A stretch of DNA of 64,000 nucleotides, from the NCBI RefSeq assembly GCF_963678635.1, contig NC_087065.1, forward strand, positions 13,676,743 to 13,740,742, in the 5' to 3' direction. The position numbers and the translations under genes are program-made. Within the stretch, counting starts at the first letter, position 1. Each line of letters starts with the position of its first letter. This DNA is from Symsagittifera roscoffensis. Taxonomy: Eukaryota; Xenacoelomorpha; Acoela; Convolutidae. This document shows positions 34,641 through 45,870 of this stretch, in pieces. The notes below the pieces were generated by a model. The model made no database searches and was not told the origin of the DNA. It saw nothing but the letters and a program-made list of their open reading frames with translations.

Positions 34641-36720
34641 TCGGGAAAAACGGAAAAACCCTGAAAAAAACTTTGCTCAGCAAGATCTTTGGCTTAAGAA
34701 AGTAACCGAAATGAACGATAAAGTAATGTATGAAGCTCAGAGTTACAAGATGAGCCTTGAACCATCGTCCTTTTCTGCAGCTGGCATTACAGGGAGCAAG
34801 GGATCTTTACAACAAACTAAGTCTGAGACATCCTCACGCTCGCACAAAACAAAAGATTCAGTAGCACGACCATCTGAAAACAGCTCGAGGGTCTCTAATA
34901 AGTCTAAGGAAAGTAAAAAAAAGTGAGTCACTTAAGTCTGATAAATCTGTTTCCACTCGTCATGACTCGACTGTTCACATTATGTCATCAAGTGAGAAAC
35001 GGCAGGAGTTAGCTTTGGTAAATCGACGCCACGAGGAGCTGGAAAGGCAGTATCAAGTATCTATAAGACTTGAAGAGCAAGAAAACTGTCTTAAAATTGA
35101 ACAAAGTCAGCTGGAACTTGTGCAATTGGCTAAAAATAAAAAAAAGCAATTAATTGAAATGGAAATGAAAGCGTTTGAACTTGAGGATAATTCATCTGAG
35201 GTTAGCGAGAAGGTAGCGGAAAGTAACTCGACAGGAGTAAGTCAACCTATTTCAAAAGTAGCAACCGATCGGACTAATGATTGGGTAGACTCTGTTAGTT
35301 CACAGGCACTCCCTGACGGTGCTAGTGCACTAGGTGTGCTGGCCTTCACTCCTGTACCACTTTCGTCAGAGCCGACGACTTCCGCCAACCTCGCTCAAGC
35401 AATAAACGTAAGTTATAGTCACAACCATGGGCACACAGCATTGAGTGACCCTGGAACCCATAGTCATGGACATCGGTTTATGCCTAAATTTGGCAGTGCA
35501 AGCATTTTGCCATTGCAAGCTTCTGCTCCATCTGTTTTAGTCCCAGTTAATAATATGCATTCTAGTGCACAAGTGTTACCACCACCGTCTGCTGATTCTT
35601 TACAGACCATGAGTTCAAACATAATTAATGGTATTTTGCCAACGGGCAACCGGAATTATTACCTGTCCCAGTGTTACCGGTACAACCCATTACTGGTTTT
35701 CTTTCGTTGTCACCTCCATTTGCTGGTGGTGACTTCTCATCTTCTGGAGTAAATCCATCGCCGGTTTTCCTTTCGGCACCTCATTGCCATGCGGCGCCAG
35801 TCCCGACTCAACATTAAGTTCCCTTTGTACCGCATAGTGTGTCATCCAATATCATCGATTACTTTATAAGTGATACAAACTTATGGCGATTGGCCACTAC
35901 AACTCCAAAAGAGACGCCTGTTCAGTGTTGTAATGCTGGAAACATTTTTTCTAATGTGACAACTGTTGTCCCACCGTGTACCACCGCCGCCCGGTATACT
36001 AGTGGTTGGACTTTGTATTTTAATACTCCGTCAGTTCATCCCCAACTTGCGTCGCATTTTGTCAATTAAACTAATACTGGTTATCAGCCAGTCAGCGAAG
36101 ATTACGCACCGTCTTGCGCTTATCCGAACCAAGGTTGTTCATCGGATCGACCTCTCTCCGCTCGTGAATTGGCGGAATTATTAATGCATAGCCGCAAATA
36201 ACATCTTCCTGAGTTGAAGTTAGCCCAGTTTGACGGCAACCCGTTAAATTGGCACGAAAAGTTTGGTCAGTTTAAGACCACTGTTCATTCCGCTGTTCTC
36301 ACAGATGAAACAAAACTGACAAAAAAACTCGTCACAGGCAAAGCAAAAACCGCAATTGCGGAAGTTAGTTATAGTGGTGTTATGTACAAGGATGCACTGG
36401 CCACCTTGCAACGGAAGTTTGGGCAACCACACGCTATTGTTGGTGCGCATATTGATAAGCTGAATACTTTTCCTTCACTTAAGATGCACATTTCAGAAAA
36501 TGCCATTAGTTTCTCCTCTGCCATATCTGGCCTCGTAGCAGTTTTCAAATCATTGTCATTCACCGATGATCTAAAGAGTGTTAAGCTTTTAAACCAAGCT
36601 GTAATAAAGTTCCGCCTAACCTCAAGAAAGCTTGGTCCATGCATACTGCTAGTCATAATTGGCAGCGCCCAACACTCTTAGATTTTAATAACTGGTTGAA
36701 AGAAAAGGCTGAGGGCATGA
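34641..36720 (+). pseudogene. BEL/Pao gag, unit C (5' truncated, best preserved)
   Basis: It begins mid-gag. A coiled-coil region rich in Glu, Lys and Gln (34982-35215) and the following Pro/Ser/His linker are open for 256 codons. The capsid-like core at 36214-36681 is open for 155 codons (FDGNPLNWHEKFGQFKT, GKAKTAIAEVSYSGVMY, LQRKFGQPHAIVGAH). Stops separate these blocks (for example near 34924, 35750 and 36066), so no full-length protein can be made. A TAA after SRK at about 36198 is shared with unit B. Confidence 0.83.
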
Positions 36721-38716
36721 GAGGTTACGTGCACTTAACACTAAGGCAAAGACCGAGGAACCGGTGAAGCCAAAAACAACCAAAATATTTGCAGCCAATA
36801 GCAACGTAACTAGTATAGCACAGGATAAGTTTAAGTTTCCGCCGTGCGTTTTGTGTAAGGGTAGTCATGCATTGTGGAACTGTGCTGTTTTCAAGGAAAA
36901 GGATGCTACTCAGCGAACAAAATTTTAACAGAACAGAATAATATTAAGACAATATTCGGATTGATTCCGAGTCAATCAATATTGCTGATTTGTAGAATAA
37001 AAAAAACACAATTAGCACCCATTAAGCCCACTCAATACACTCATGAGGATGTTGAAGTTATTATAGGACAATACTACTACCACGCCGTTAGACCCATTGA
37101 GTTCATCTTGGGAGATGATAAAAATTCATCATGTTCCGTTTGCCTACCGATAGATTGGGTCATAAGTGGTCCGTTGCCGCCGTCCGTTGTTTCTACTTCT
37201 TCGTGTTTCAAGTGTGTTGTTGAAGATTCTCCTCTGACCGACCAAATAAAATCCTGGTACGAGTTGGAATATTATGGTGCTTTCAAACAAGTCGATGCCC
37301 GTTCCGCCGCGGATAAACATGCTTTATTCATCCTAAATTCCGAAAACGTTCACAATGGCGAAAGATACATTGTGCCTATGCTTTGGATTGATAGTAATGT
37401 CAGTGTACCAAACAATTATTACTCGTCACTCGCGCAATTTGAAACATCGGAGAGAAGGTTAAGTAAAGACTCTGAATTGCTCGAAAGATACGCAGACACA
37501 AATAGAGAGGACATTAGGAATGGCTATGTCGTTACCGTCGAACCGCATGATCCACGTAAGCGTTCCGATCGCGAGTGGTATCTTCTGCAGCATCCCGTCG
37601 TAAATCTGAATAAGCCGGGTAAGGTGCGCCGAGTCCTTAATGGGGCTTCTAAATTTCACGGCGCATCCTTAAATAAGTCCTCATTGGTGGGTCTGGACCT
37701 ACTCGAAAATCTAATTTTTGCTTTTTTGCGGTTCATATAAGGGTATATTCCTCCAGGTAGGAGTCCTCGCCCGCGATCAAATTTCCCTCCGTTTTTTGTG
37801 TTAGGAGGATCCCACTTCCGATGTGGTAGTTCACCAGTACACTCGCCATATATTCGGCGCACGGGGTTCGCCTACGTGTGCTATTTTCGCGTTGCAAAAA
37901 ACAGCAACAGATAATATGTCCACATACCCTGAGGCAGCATCAGTCGTAAACGAAAAATTTTACAGGGACGATTACTTGGATTCGTTCGAGAACGTCACCC
38001 ATGTAATTAAAGTTAGTCGGGATTTGTCTTAAGTTGAGAGGATTTAATTTCACTAAATTTGTCAGTAATGCTGATGAAATTACTTCAGCAGTGAACCCCG
38101 AGGATTGCGAAACCTCATCTTTGCCCATCAAAGAAATATGTAACGTCGCCGAACAATCATCGAACGTCTTAGGTCTTAAGTGGGACCAGGTGAAAGACAC
38201 TTTGGTTGTTAGCAGAGACAATGGTCGTCCTCTCGACAAGGCAATAACTCAACGAACCATCTTGAGTTTCGTCTCTTCTGTGTTTGACCCTGTTGGGTTA
38301 GTAGCTCCATGCACAGTTACGGCCCGTCTTTTGCTTAAAGATATTTGAAAAATCAGTGGCCAAAGTTGGGACGACAATTTGCCGGAAGACATAAGCGATA
38401 AATTTCTCGAGTGGCACTCCGGTCTCCCTCTCTTAGGGCAATTGACTATTCCCCGTTATTACTTCACAGAGCCTGTGGATCAAATTGAGCTCCTTATGTT
38501 CGGTGACAGCTCGCAGGACGTTTTCTGTGCGAATCAATTTTTGCGTCCGCGACTCTTGAGTTCGCACAAAACACAAATATCCTTCATATTTGGTAAAACT
38601 CGCGTTGCGCCTTTGAAAGCACTATCTATACCGAAGCTAGAGCTTCAAACTGCTCTGCTCGCCACACGACTGAAAGAAGATATACTGACCGCCCTTACCA
38701 TCAGCATTAATCATGT
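36721..38716 (+). pseudogene. BEL/Pao nucleocapsid and pol, unit C (PR-RT-RNase H)
   Basis: The CCHC knuckle reads CVLCKGSHALWNC (about 36846-36884). A 288-codon frame (36874-37740) covers the protease-side region and the RT start (VVNLNKPGKVRRVLNGASKF). It is the longest intact pol piece in the array, and a stop ends it at 37738-37740. The RT catalytic box reads YRDD (37961-37972) in place of YMDD. RNase H follows (FGDSSQDVFCANQF, then KTRVAPLKALSIPKLELQTA) open to 38716, where F3 begins. Integrase is absent. Confidence 0.85.
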
Positions 38717-39756
38717 CTACATTAACATTTGCTATTACGACGTAGAATTAAAATTCATCGCTATTTCACTGCTAAATCATCAGTGAAGTTTTCATTTATT
38801 TCAGTTTTGAATCAGTAACAACACTGCTCATATCAGGGCAAAGTCTTGAATGATCCGACTGCCTTTTAAGATTTATGGAGCAGTAAAAACATCAAAAACT
38901 TAAATGTAATAAAATAAAACAAAGATTAAGAAAAATGAAGTTTTTAGTAAAAACATCACCCCACACGTCATAATAAAGAGAAATTGGTTAATTTTGCTCC
39001 TATTAACGTATCAATTGTGGTATATAATTTTTCTTGAACAAATTTGGAACAATTTCTAAGACGGATTAAATCTCAGCTTACGCGTTAATACTGCGAAATA
39101 TATCGCGCGTTAATTGTCACAAATTGGCCAAAATGGCAATCTTTGAACCTCCATAATTTTACGAAAAATAATCACAGGTGAAATATCTTTTCAAATTTAG
39201 GCTCAGGACAAAATACGTTTTGAATGATATGAAAAAATACCGTCAAAATTGGCTAGGTAAAAAGTCGAATTTTGTCTGAAGAACAAAAAAACCCACCCCG
39301 AGCACAAAAATTCCGTTACTTTCGTTACAAAAGTCAGAACAATCACTTCGCGCGGACAAAATGCTCATCATAGAAAATCAGATTTCATAGAAACAATTGT
39401 TTGAACTTAGGTTACTAAGTATTTTGTTATACAATGATACTTTAGGATCAGTTCTTTTTTGGAATTAAACAACAAAATTTTGGCTATTCCTTTTACCACA
39501 AAAGTATATGAAACTAGCATAATTAATTTTTTTATACTATGAAATTTTATAATTAAGAATTATTCCACACTATGAAACTGTACCTTGAGCATTTTTGCTA
39601 TAGTTTGACATGCAAAAAAAACTTAGTTTTGTTTGGCGCTTTTGTTTTTTTTTTTTAAAAAATCAAGTATAAATGACAGCAAAAAAAAACAAAAAAAAAT
39701 GACAACCAAAAAAAAACAGAGTTTAAATGACAGCTACCAAACAGACAATTTTTTTT
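38717..39756 (+). repeat. F segment copy 3 (with R1 at 38818-39341)
   Basis: Same structure as the other F copies. Near 39660-39720 there is a short expansion of AAATGACA and poly-A units. It ends at TTTTTTTTGGCGAC and is joined directly to RT coding DNA, a different junction from copies 0-2. Confidence 0.82.
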
Positions 39757-40639
39757 GGCGACGTGTGCTATTCGCCTACGTGTGCTATTTTCGCGTTGCA
39801 AAAAACAGCAACAGATAATATGTCCATATACCCTGAGGCAGCATCAGTCGTAAACAAAAAATTTTACATGGACGATTACTTGGATTCGTTCGAGAACGTC
39901 ACCCATGTAATTAAAGTTACTCGTGATTTGTTTTCGTTACTTAAGTTGAGAGGATTTAATTTCCCTAAATTTGTCAGTAATGCTGATGAAATTTTTTCAG
40001 CAATGAACCCCGAGGATTGCGAAACCTCGTCTTTGCCCATCAAGGAAATATGTAACGGTGCCAAACAATCATCAAACGTCTTAGGTCTTAAGTGGAACTA
40101 TGTGAAAGACACATTGGTTGTTAGCAGAGGCGTTGATCGTCCTCTCGACAAGGCAATAACTAAACGAACCATCTTGAGTTTCGTCTCTTCTGTGTTTGAC
40201 CCTGTTGGGTTAGTAGCTCCATGCACAGTTACGGCCCGTCTTTTGCTTAAAGATATTTGAAAAATCAGTGGCCAAAGTTGGGACGACAAATTGCCGGAAG
40301 ACATAAGCGATAAATTTCTCGAGTGGCACTCCGATCTCCCTCTCTTAGGGCAATTGACTATTCCCCGTTATTACTTCACAGAGCCTGTGGATCAAATTGA
40401 GCTCCTTATGTTCGGTTACAGCTCGCAGGACGTTTTCTGTGCGATTCAATTTTTGCGTCCGCGACTCTTAAGTTCGCACAAAACACAAATATCCTTCATT
40501 TTGGTAAACCTCGCGTTGCCCTTTGAAAGCACTATCGATACCGAAGCTAGAGCTTCAAACTGCTCTGCTCGCCACACGACTGAAAGAAGATATACTGACC
40601 GCCCTTACTATCAGCATTAATCATGTCTACATTAACATT
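39757..40639 (+). pseudogene. BEL/Pao pol fragment, unit D (RT palm to RNase H)
   Basis: It starts abruptly inside RT (CYSPTCAIFALQKTA) after F3. The catalytic box is YMDD (39865-39876). It continues through the RT thumb/connection (FVSSVFDPVGLVAPCTVTA) and the IPRYYFTEPVDQIELLMFG block. RNase H is frameshifted where unit C has TTCATATTTGGTAAAAC and this unit has TTCATTTTGGTAAACC. It ends at F4. No gag, protease or integrase. Confidence 0.85.
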
Positions 40640-41642
40640 TGCTATTACGACGTAGAATTAAAATTCATTGCTATTTCACTGCTAAATCATCAGTGAAGTT
40701 TTCAGTTATTTCAGTTTTGAATCAGTAACAACACTGCTCATATCAAGGCAAATCTTAAATGATCCGACTGCCTTTTAAGATTTATGGAGCAGTAAGAACA
40801 TCAAAATTTTAAATGTAATAAAATAAAACTAAGATTAAAAAAAATGAAGTTTTTAGTAAAAACATCACCCCACACGTCATAATAAAGAAAAATTGGTAAA
40901 TTTTGCTCCTATTAACGTATCAATTGTGGTATATAATTTTTCTTGAACAAATTTGGAACGATTTCTAAGACGGATTAAATCTCAGCTTACGCGTTAATAC
41001 TGCGAAATATATCGCGCGTTAATTGTCACAAATTGGCCAAAATGGCAATCTTTGAACCTCCATAATTTTACGAAAAATAATCACAGATGAAATATCTTTT
41101 CAAATTTAGGCTCAGGACAAAATACGTTTTGAATGATATGAAAAAATACCGTCAAAATTGGCTAGGTAAAAAGTCGAATTTTGTCTGAAGAACAAAAAAA
41201 CCCACCCCGAGCACAAATATTCCGTTACTTTCGTTACAAAAGTCAGAACAATCACTTTGCGCTGACAAAATGCTCATCATAGAAAATCAGATTTCATAGA
41301 AACAATTGTTTGAACTTAGGTTAATAAGTATTTTGTTATACAATGATACTTTAGGATCAGTTCTTTTTTGGAATTAAACAACAAAATTTTGGCTATTCTT
41401 TTTACCACAAAAGTATATGAAACTAGCATAATTAGTTTTTTTTTACTATGAAATTTTATGATTAAGAATTATTCCACACTATGAAACTGTACCTTGAGCA
41501 TTTTTGCTATAGTTTGACATGCAAAAAAACTTAGTTGTGTTTGGCGTTTTTACTTTTTTTGTTAAAAAAAAATCAAGTATTTGGTAACACACACAAAAAA
41601 ACAGAGTTTAAATGACAGCTACCAAACAGACAATTTTTTTTT
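40640..41642 (+). repeat. F segment copy 4 (with R1 at 40728-41250)
   Basis: Nearly identical to copy 3 (shared CATAATAAAGA and AAAAAATACCGTCAAAATTGG variants) and joined to RT DNA at the same GGCGAC/GTGTGCTATTCGCC junction. D-F4 and E-F5 therefore form a true tandem repeat of about 1.88 kb. Confidence 0.85.
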
Positions 41643-42525
41643 GGCGACGTGTGCTATTCGCCTACGTGTGCTATTTTTGCGTTACAAAAAACAGCAACAG
41701 ATAATATGTCCACATACCCTGAGGCAGCATCAGTCGTAAACGAAAAATTTTACAGGGACGATTACTTGGATTCGTTCGAGAACGTCACCCATGTAATTAA
41801 AGTTAGTCGTGATTTGTTTTCGTTACTTAAGTTGAGAGGATTTATTTTCACTAAATTTGTCAGTAATGCTGATGAAATTACTTCAGCAGTGAACCCCGAG
41901 GATTGCGAAACTTCGTCTTCGCCCATCAAGTAAATGTGTAACGGCGCCGAACAATCATCGAACGTCTTAGGTCTTAAGTGGGACTATGTGAAAGACACAT
42001 TGGTTGTTAGCAGAGGCGATGATCGTCCTCTCGACAAGGCAATAACTCAACGAACCATCTTGAGTTTCATCTCTTCTGTGTTTGACCCTGTTGGGTTAGT
42101 AGCTCCATGCACAGTTACGGCCCGTCTTTTGCTTAAAGATATTTGAAAAATCAGTGGCCAAAGTTGGGACGACAAATTGCCGGAAGACATAAGCGATAAA
42201 TTTCTCGAGTGGCACTCCGGTCTCCCTCTCTTAGGGCAATTGACTATTCCCCGTTATTACTTCACAGAGCCTGTGGATCAAATTGAGCTCCTTATGTTCG
42301 GTTACAGCTCGCAGGACGTTTTCTGTGCGATTCAATTTTTGCGTCCGCGACTCTTGAGTTCGCACAAAACACAAATATCCTTCATTTTGGTAAACCTCGC
42401 GTTGCCCTTTGAAAGCACTATCGATACCGAAGCTAGAGCTTCAAACTGCTCTGCTCGCCACACGACTGAAAGAAGATATACTGATCGCCCTTACTATCAG
42501 CATTAATCATGTCTACATTAACATT
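41643..42525 (+). pseudogene. BEL/Pao pol fragment, unit E (RT palm to RNase H)
   Basis: Colinear with unit D and starting at the same RT position. The catalytic box is YRDD (41751-41762), as in unit C, and there is a premature stop after SSSPIK (TAA at 41931). The RNase H frameshift is shared with unit D. The mixture of C-like and D-like differences suggests gene conversion or unequal exchange within the array. Confidence 0.85.
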
Positions 42526-43556
42526 TGCTATTACGACATAGAATTAAAATTCATCGCTATTTCACTGCTAAATCATCAGTGAAGTTTTCAGTTATTTCAG
42601 TTTTGAATCAGTAACAACACTGCTCGTATCAGGGCGAAGTCTGGAATGATCCGACTGCCTTTTAAGATTTATGGAGCAGTAAAAACATCAAAAATTTAAA
42701 TGTAATAAAATAAAACTAAGATTTAAAAAAAATGAGGTTTTTAGTAAAAACATCACCCCATACGTCATAATAAGTAGAAATTGGTAAATTTTGCTCCTAT
42801 TAACGTATCAATTGTGGTATATAAATTTCTTGAACAAATTTGGAACGATTTCTAAGACGGATTAAATCTCAGCTTACGCGTTAATACTGCGAAATATATC
42901 GCGCGTTAATTGTCACAAATTGGCCAAAATGGCAATCTTTAAACCTCCATAATTTTACGAAAAATAATCACAGGTGAAATATCTTTTCAAATTTAGGCTC
43001 AGGACAAAATACGTTTTGAATGATATGAAAAATTACCGTCAAAATTGGCTAGGTAAAAAGTCGAAATTTGTCTAAAGAACAAAAAAACCCACCCAGAGCA
43101 CAAATATTCCGTTACTTTTGTTACAAAAGTCAGAACATTCACTTCGCGCAGACAAAATGCTCATCATAGAAAATCAGATTTCATAGAAACAATTGTTTGA
43201 ACTTAGGCTAATAAGTTAGTTTGTTATACAATGATACTTTAGGATCAGTTCTTTTTTGGAATTAAACAACAAAATTTTGGCTATTCTTTTTACCACAAAA
43301 GTATATGAAACTAGCATAATTAGTTTTTTTATAAAATGAAATTTTATGTCTAAGAATTATTCCACACTATGAAGCTGTACCTTCAGCATTTTTGCTATAG
43401 TTTGAAATGCAAAAAAACTTAGTTGTTTTTGGCGCTTTTGCTTTTTTTTGTTAAAATAAATCAAGTATTTGGTAACACACAAAAAAAACAGAGTTTAAAT
43501 GACAGCTACCAAACAGACAATTTTTTTTGGCGACTTGCCTTGTATTGTGTTGTATT
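42526..43556 (+). repeat. F segment copy 5 (with R1 at 42614-43137)
   Basis: Last F copy. It ends at TTTTGATTTTTAACACTTTTTGC, the same junction type as F2, and leads into the integrase tail and 3' LTR. Confidence 0.83.
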
Positions 43557-43945
43557 ATTTTGATTTTTAACACTTTTTGCTTGCACAACATGCCACAAGC
43601 TTTCCTTCGCTTTTACCTGGGGAGCACTTCGACCACAAGAAAAGGTACGTGCAAGCGCAGTCATATGCTAACGCGATTTGGTCTCGTTGGCTTCGAGAAT
43701 ATGTCCTCTCGCTGAATAAGCGTGTCAAGTGGCACACTCATTCTGACGCCACTCTTAAGACAGGCGATCTCGTGTGAGTGATTGAGCCCGAAAGTCCGCG
43801 TGGGTACTACCCCCTCGACCGAATCGTCAAGCTAAACTACGGACAGGACTGTTGCGCCCGATCCGCCATTGTTAAGACCTCAACCCGTGAAGTCACTCGG
43901 CCGACCGTTAAGTTCGCTCCGGTTCTTCCTTCCTCAGGGGGAGGA
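43557..43945 (+). pseudogene. BEL/Pao integrase C-terminal tail
   Basis: It encodes AQHATSFPSLLPGEHFDHKK, then WSRWLREYVLSLNKRVKW, a stop where the frame reads GDLV, then VIEPESPRGYYPLDRIVKL and the final PTVKFAPVLPSSGGG just before the LTR. This is the usual arrangement at the 3' end of BEL/Pao pol, with the ORF ending at the LTR edge. The integrase zinc-binding and catalytic core are missing, replaced by F5. Confidence 0.85.
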
Positions 43946-44428
43946 TGTTGCAACGCAAATATAAAACAGAGTATAAATGCTTATAAAACAAGGCTGCCTA
44001 GCTCAGTCGGTTAGAGCAGCGTGCTAATAACGCGACGGTCGACAGTTCGAGCCTGTCTGTTGCCAATGCTTCCCGCGACAGAAAAGAATGATCAAATTTT
44101 ATACGAAACGACCTAATAATACTTGACCTGGCGTAGGTTCGAGTCCCCTGACCATGTATCCTATTTTAACTGTTTTTCGCTCTAATTTGGTTCAGCCTTG
44201 ATTAAGGCTGACCATCAAAAAGAGCAATTTGTCTCAAGGACATTACCGACTGGTTTTTGTGGCTAGCTTGCGCCAATTTGTTTATTGAAGCTGAATTTTG
44301 TTGTTATATGAGCTTATGTTTTTGGATGAAATTATAAAAATTGCCGATAAAATTATATAGCCGAAAATCCGAATTTCTTCTTGATTCTTTTCGACTTAAA
44401 TTCATCTTACGGAGATTGAGCGCACACT
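43946..44428 (+). mobile_element. BEL/Pao 3' LTR
   Basis: It begins TGTTGCAACGCAAAT directly after the pol end, has a TATAAATGC box near 43973, includes the tRNA-Ile-like sequence (43992-44065), and stops matching the other LTRs after GATTGAGCGCACACT. Beyond 44428 the sequence is unique, so this is the right edge of the array. About 483 bp. Confidence 0.82.
43992..44065 (+). tRNA. tRNA-Ile(AAU)-like gene within the LTR
   Basis: 74 nt fold as a cloverleaf. The D arm is GCTC/GAGC. The anticodon arm has loop CTAATAA (anticodon AAU) with one mismatch at the base of its stem. The T arm GACAG-TTCGAGC-CTGTC is perfect, and the acceptor pairs GGCTGCC with TGTTGCC with two mismatches before discriminator A. 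A and B box sequences look usable for pol III. Whether it yields a functional tRNA is doubtful because of the acceptor mismatches. It lies about 46 bp into the LTR, as in the two 5' LTR copies. Confidence 0.6.
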
Positions 44429-45120
44429 ATTTTTGTGGAAAAGTTGGTATTTTGGGAAAAACGAGCCGCTTTTTATTTTTCAGCAAAATTTTCTGGGAAA
44501 TGACTTTTGGATTTCATCATTCAAAACCTAAACCTGGCTGGAGTTAAGGATATAATAAATCAATTGTGAGCACAGAATTGATTTAACTATCAATAAAGGG
44601 GTGGAAACTTTCTAAAGAAATTTGTAGGTTTTTATTGGAAAATGCAAATCACACAATTTTCACATATGAATAGTATATGACAAGTATTTTTCATTAAAAA
44701 AAAAGAGCGATTCTATACAATAATAATAAAGTATATTAAAAAAACTTCAATAAAATTTTGTTTGAATTTTATACCCGTCTAAGATATATTACGAAAGTTA
44801 TATTTTCGATGAAATAACACATCTTCTTTTCATGATGATGAAATGATACACATTTTGCCATAGTCTTCATATATGGAAGTGTTTGATATTCATTTTTCAT
44901 GTGCGGACTCAAACTTGGTTTTCCGAGCTCACATAACGTAGATCGAACAAAAAAATAGCTTGAACACTGTCTAAACAGATCAAAAAAAGACACAGACAAA
45001 TAGCTTTTTATTGTTTCAAAGTAAACAAATTTGATAACCATGCAAGTTATTCTTATCAGTCACAATTTACAGCTTGAATGATAAATCTTTGATGCTCACA
45101 ATTTTTGTAGATAGAATCGA
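44429..45120. other. AT-rich non-coding DNA right of the array
   Basis: Nothing recognisable was found. The minus-strand open frame at 44769-45041 has no domain or splice support. Confidence 0.5.
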
Positions 45121-45870
45121 AGTCTTTTCTGAAGCGAAATCTGGCAGAGCAACTCAAAATAAGACTGGCGGTGCGACTCGCGGAAAAATTTTGGCGTTAC
45201 GACCTAAGAAAAGACTGGCGGAGCAACTTGAGAAAAACGTTGGTTGCACGATTTATAAAAGACGGGCTGCGCGACCTAAGAAGGGACTTGCGGCGCGACC
45301 TAAAAAAGTAGTTTGGTGGCACGACTTATAAAAGACGGGCTGCGCGACCTAAGAAGGGACTTGCGGCGCGACCTAAAAAAGTAGTTTGGTGGCACGACTT
45401 ATAAAAGAGTGCCGGCGCGAAAAAATAAAGTAGATTGTTTTAAAAATGCTTTGAGCTGCGGCTCGTCCAAAAAAATGCATCAAGTCACAAGAAAGCTTTT
45501 GTCGGAACGAGTCAAGGTAAGGCCAGCGGCGCAACTCACGAAAAGACGGGCGACGCAATTTAAGAAAAAACGTTGGCGGCGCCGCGACTTAATAAAAAAC
45601 TTCAGTGGCGCGGCCTAAACAAATGGGCGGAGCTACTCAAAAAAAAATGCTTGGGTGTTTTGCATTGCCACAGTTGCGCTGTTCTGGATTTTAAATTTTT
45701 CAATCGCGCTGGTCGCGCAATTTTTTGAAATTGATTTTTGGGTTGCGCCGGTTGCGGTGGATATTTTTATTTGCTGGTTTTGAATTACCAATTTTCGGTC
45801 TGGATCGTCTGGAATTCACACTATAAAGTTGCGCCGGTCTGAAAAAGCCAATATAGGTAGCGCCGTTATT
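45121..45870. repeat. GC-rich degenerate minisatellite with a 73-bp higher-order duplication
   Basis: Between about 45130 and 45640 units of about 24 bp with the core GGCGCGACNTAARAAA recur with heavy variation. Positions 45261-45333 and 45334-45406 are two near-identical copies of a 73-bp block starting GACGGGCTGCGCGACC. Looser GCGCCGGT and GTTGCGC motifs continue to about 45870. In one frame the array reads as repeated RPKK-rich peptide, but there is no splice context, so I do not call it coding. Confidence 0.8.

Noticed and set aside
44125-44155. Second tRNA-like 3' half in the LTR
   Set aside because: It has a B-box-like GGTTCGA but the T stem does not pair and no acceptor or D arm can be matched.
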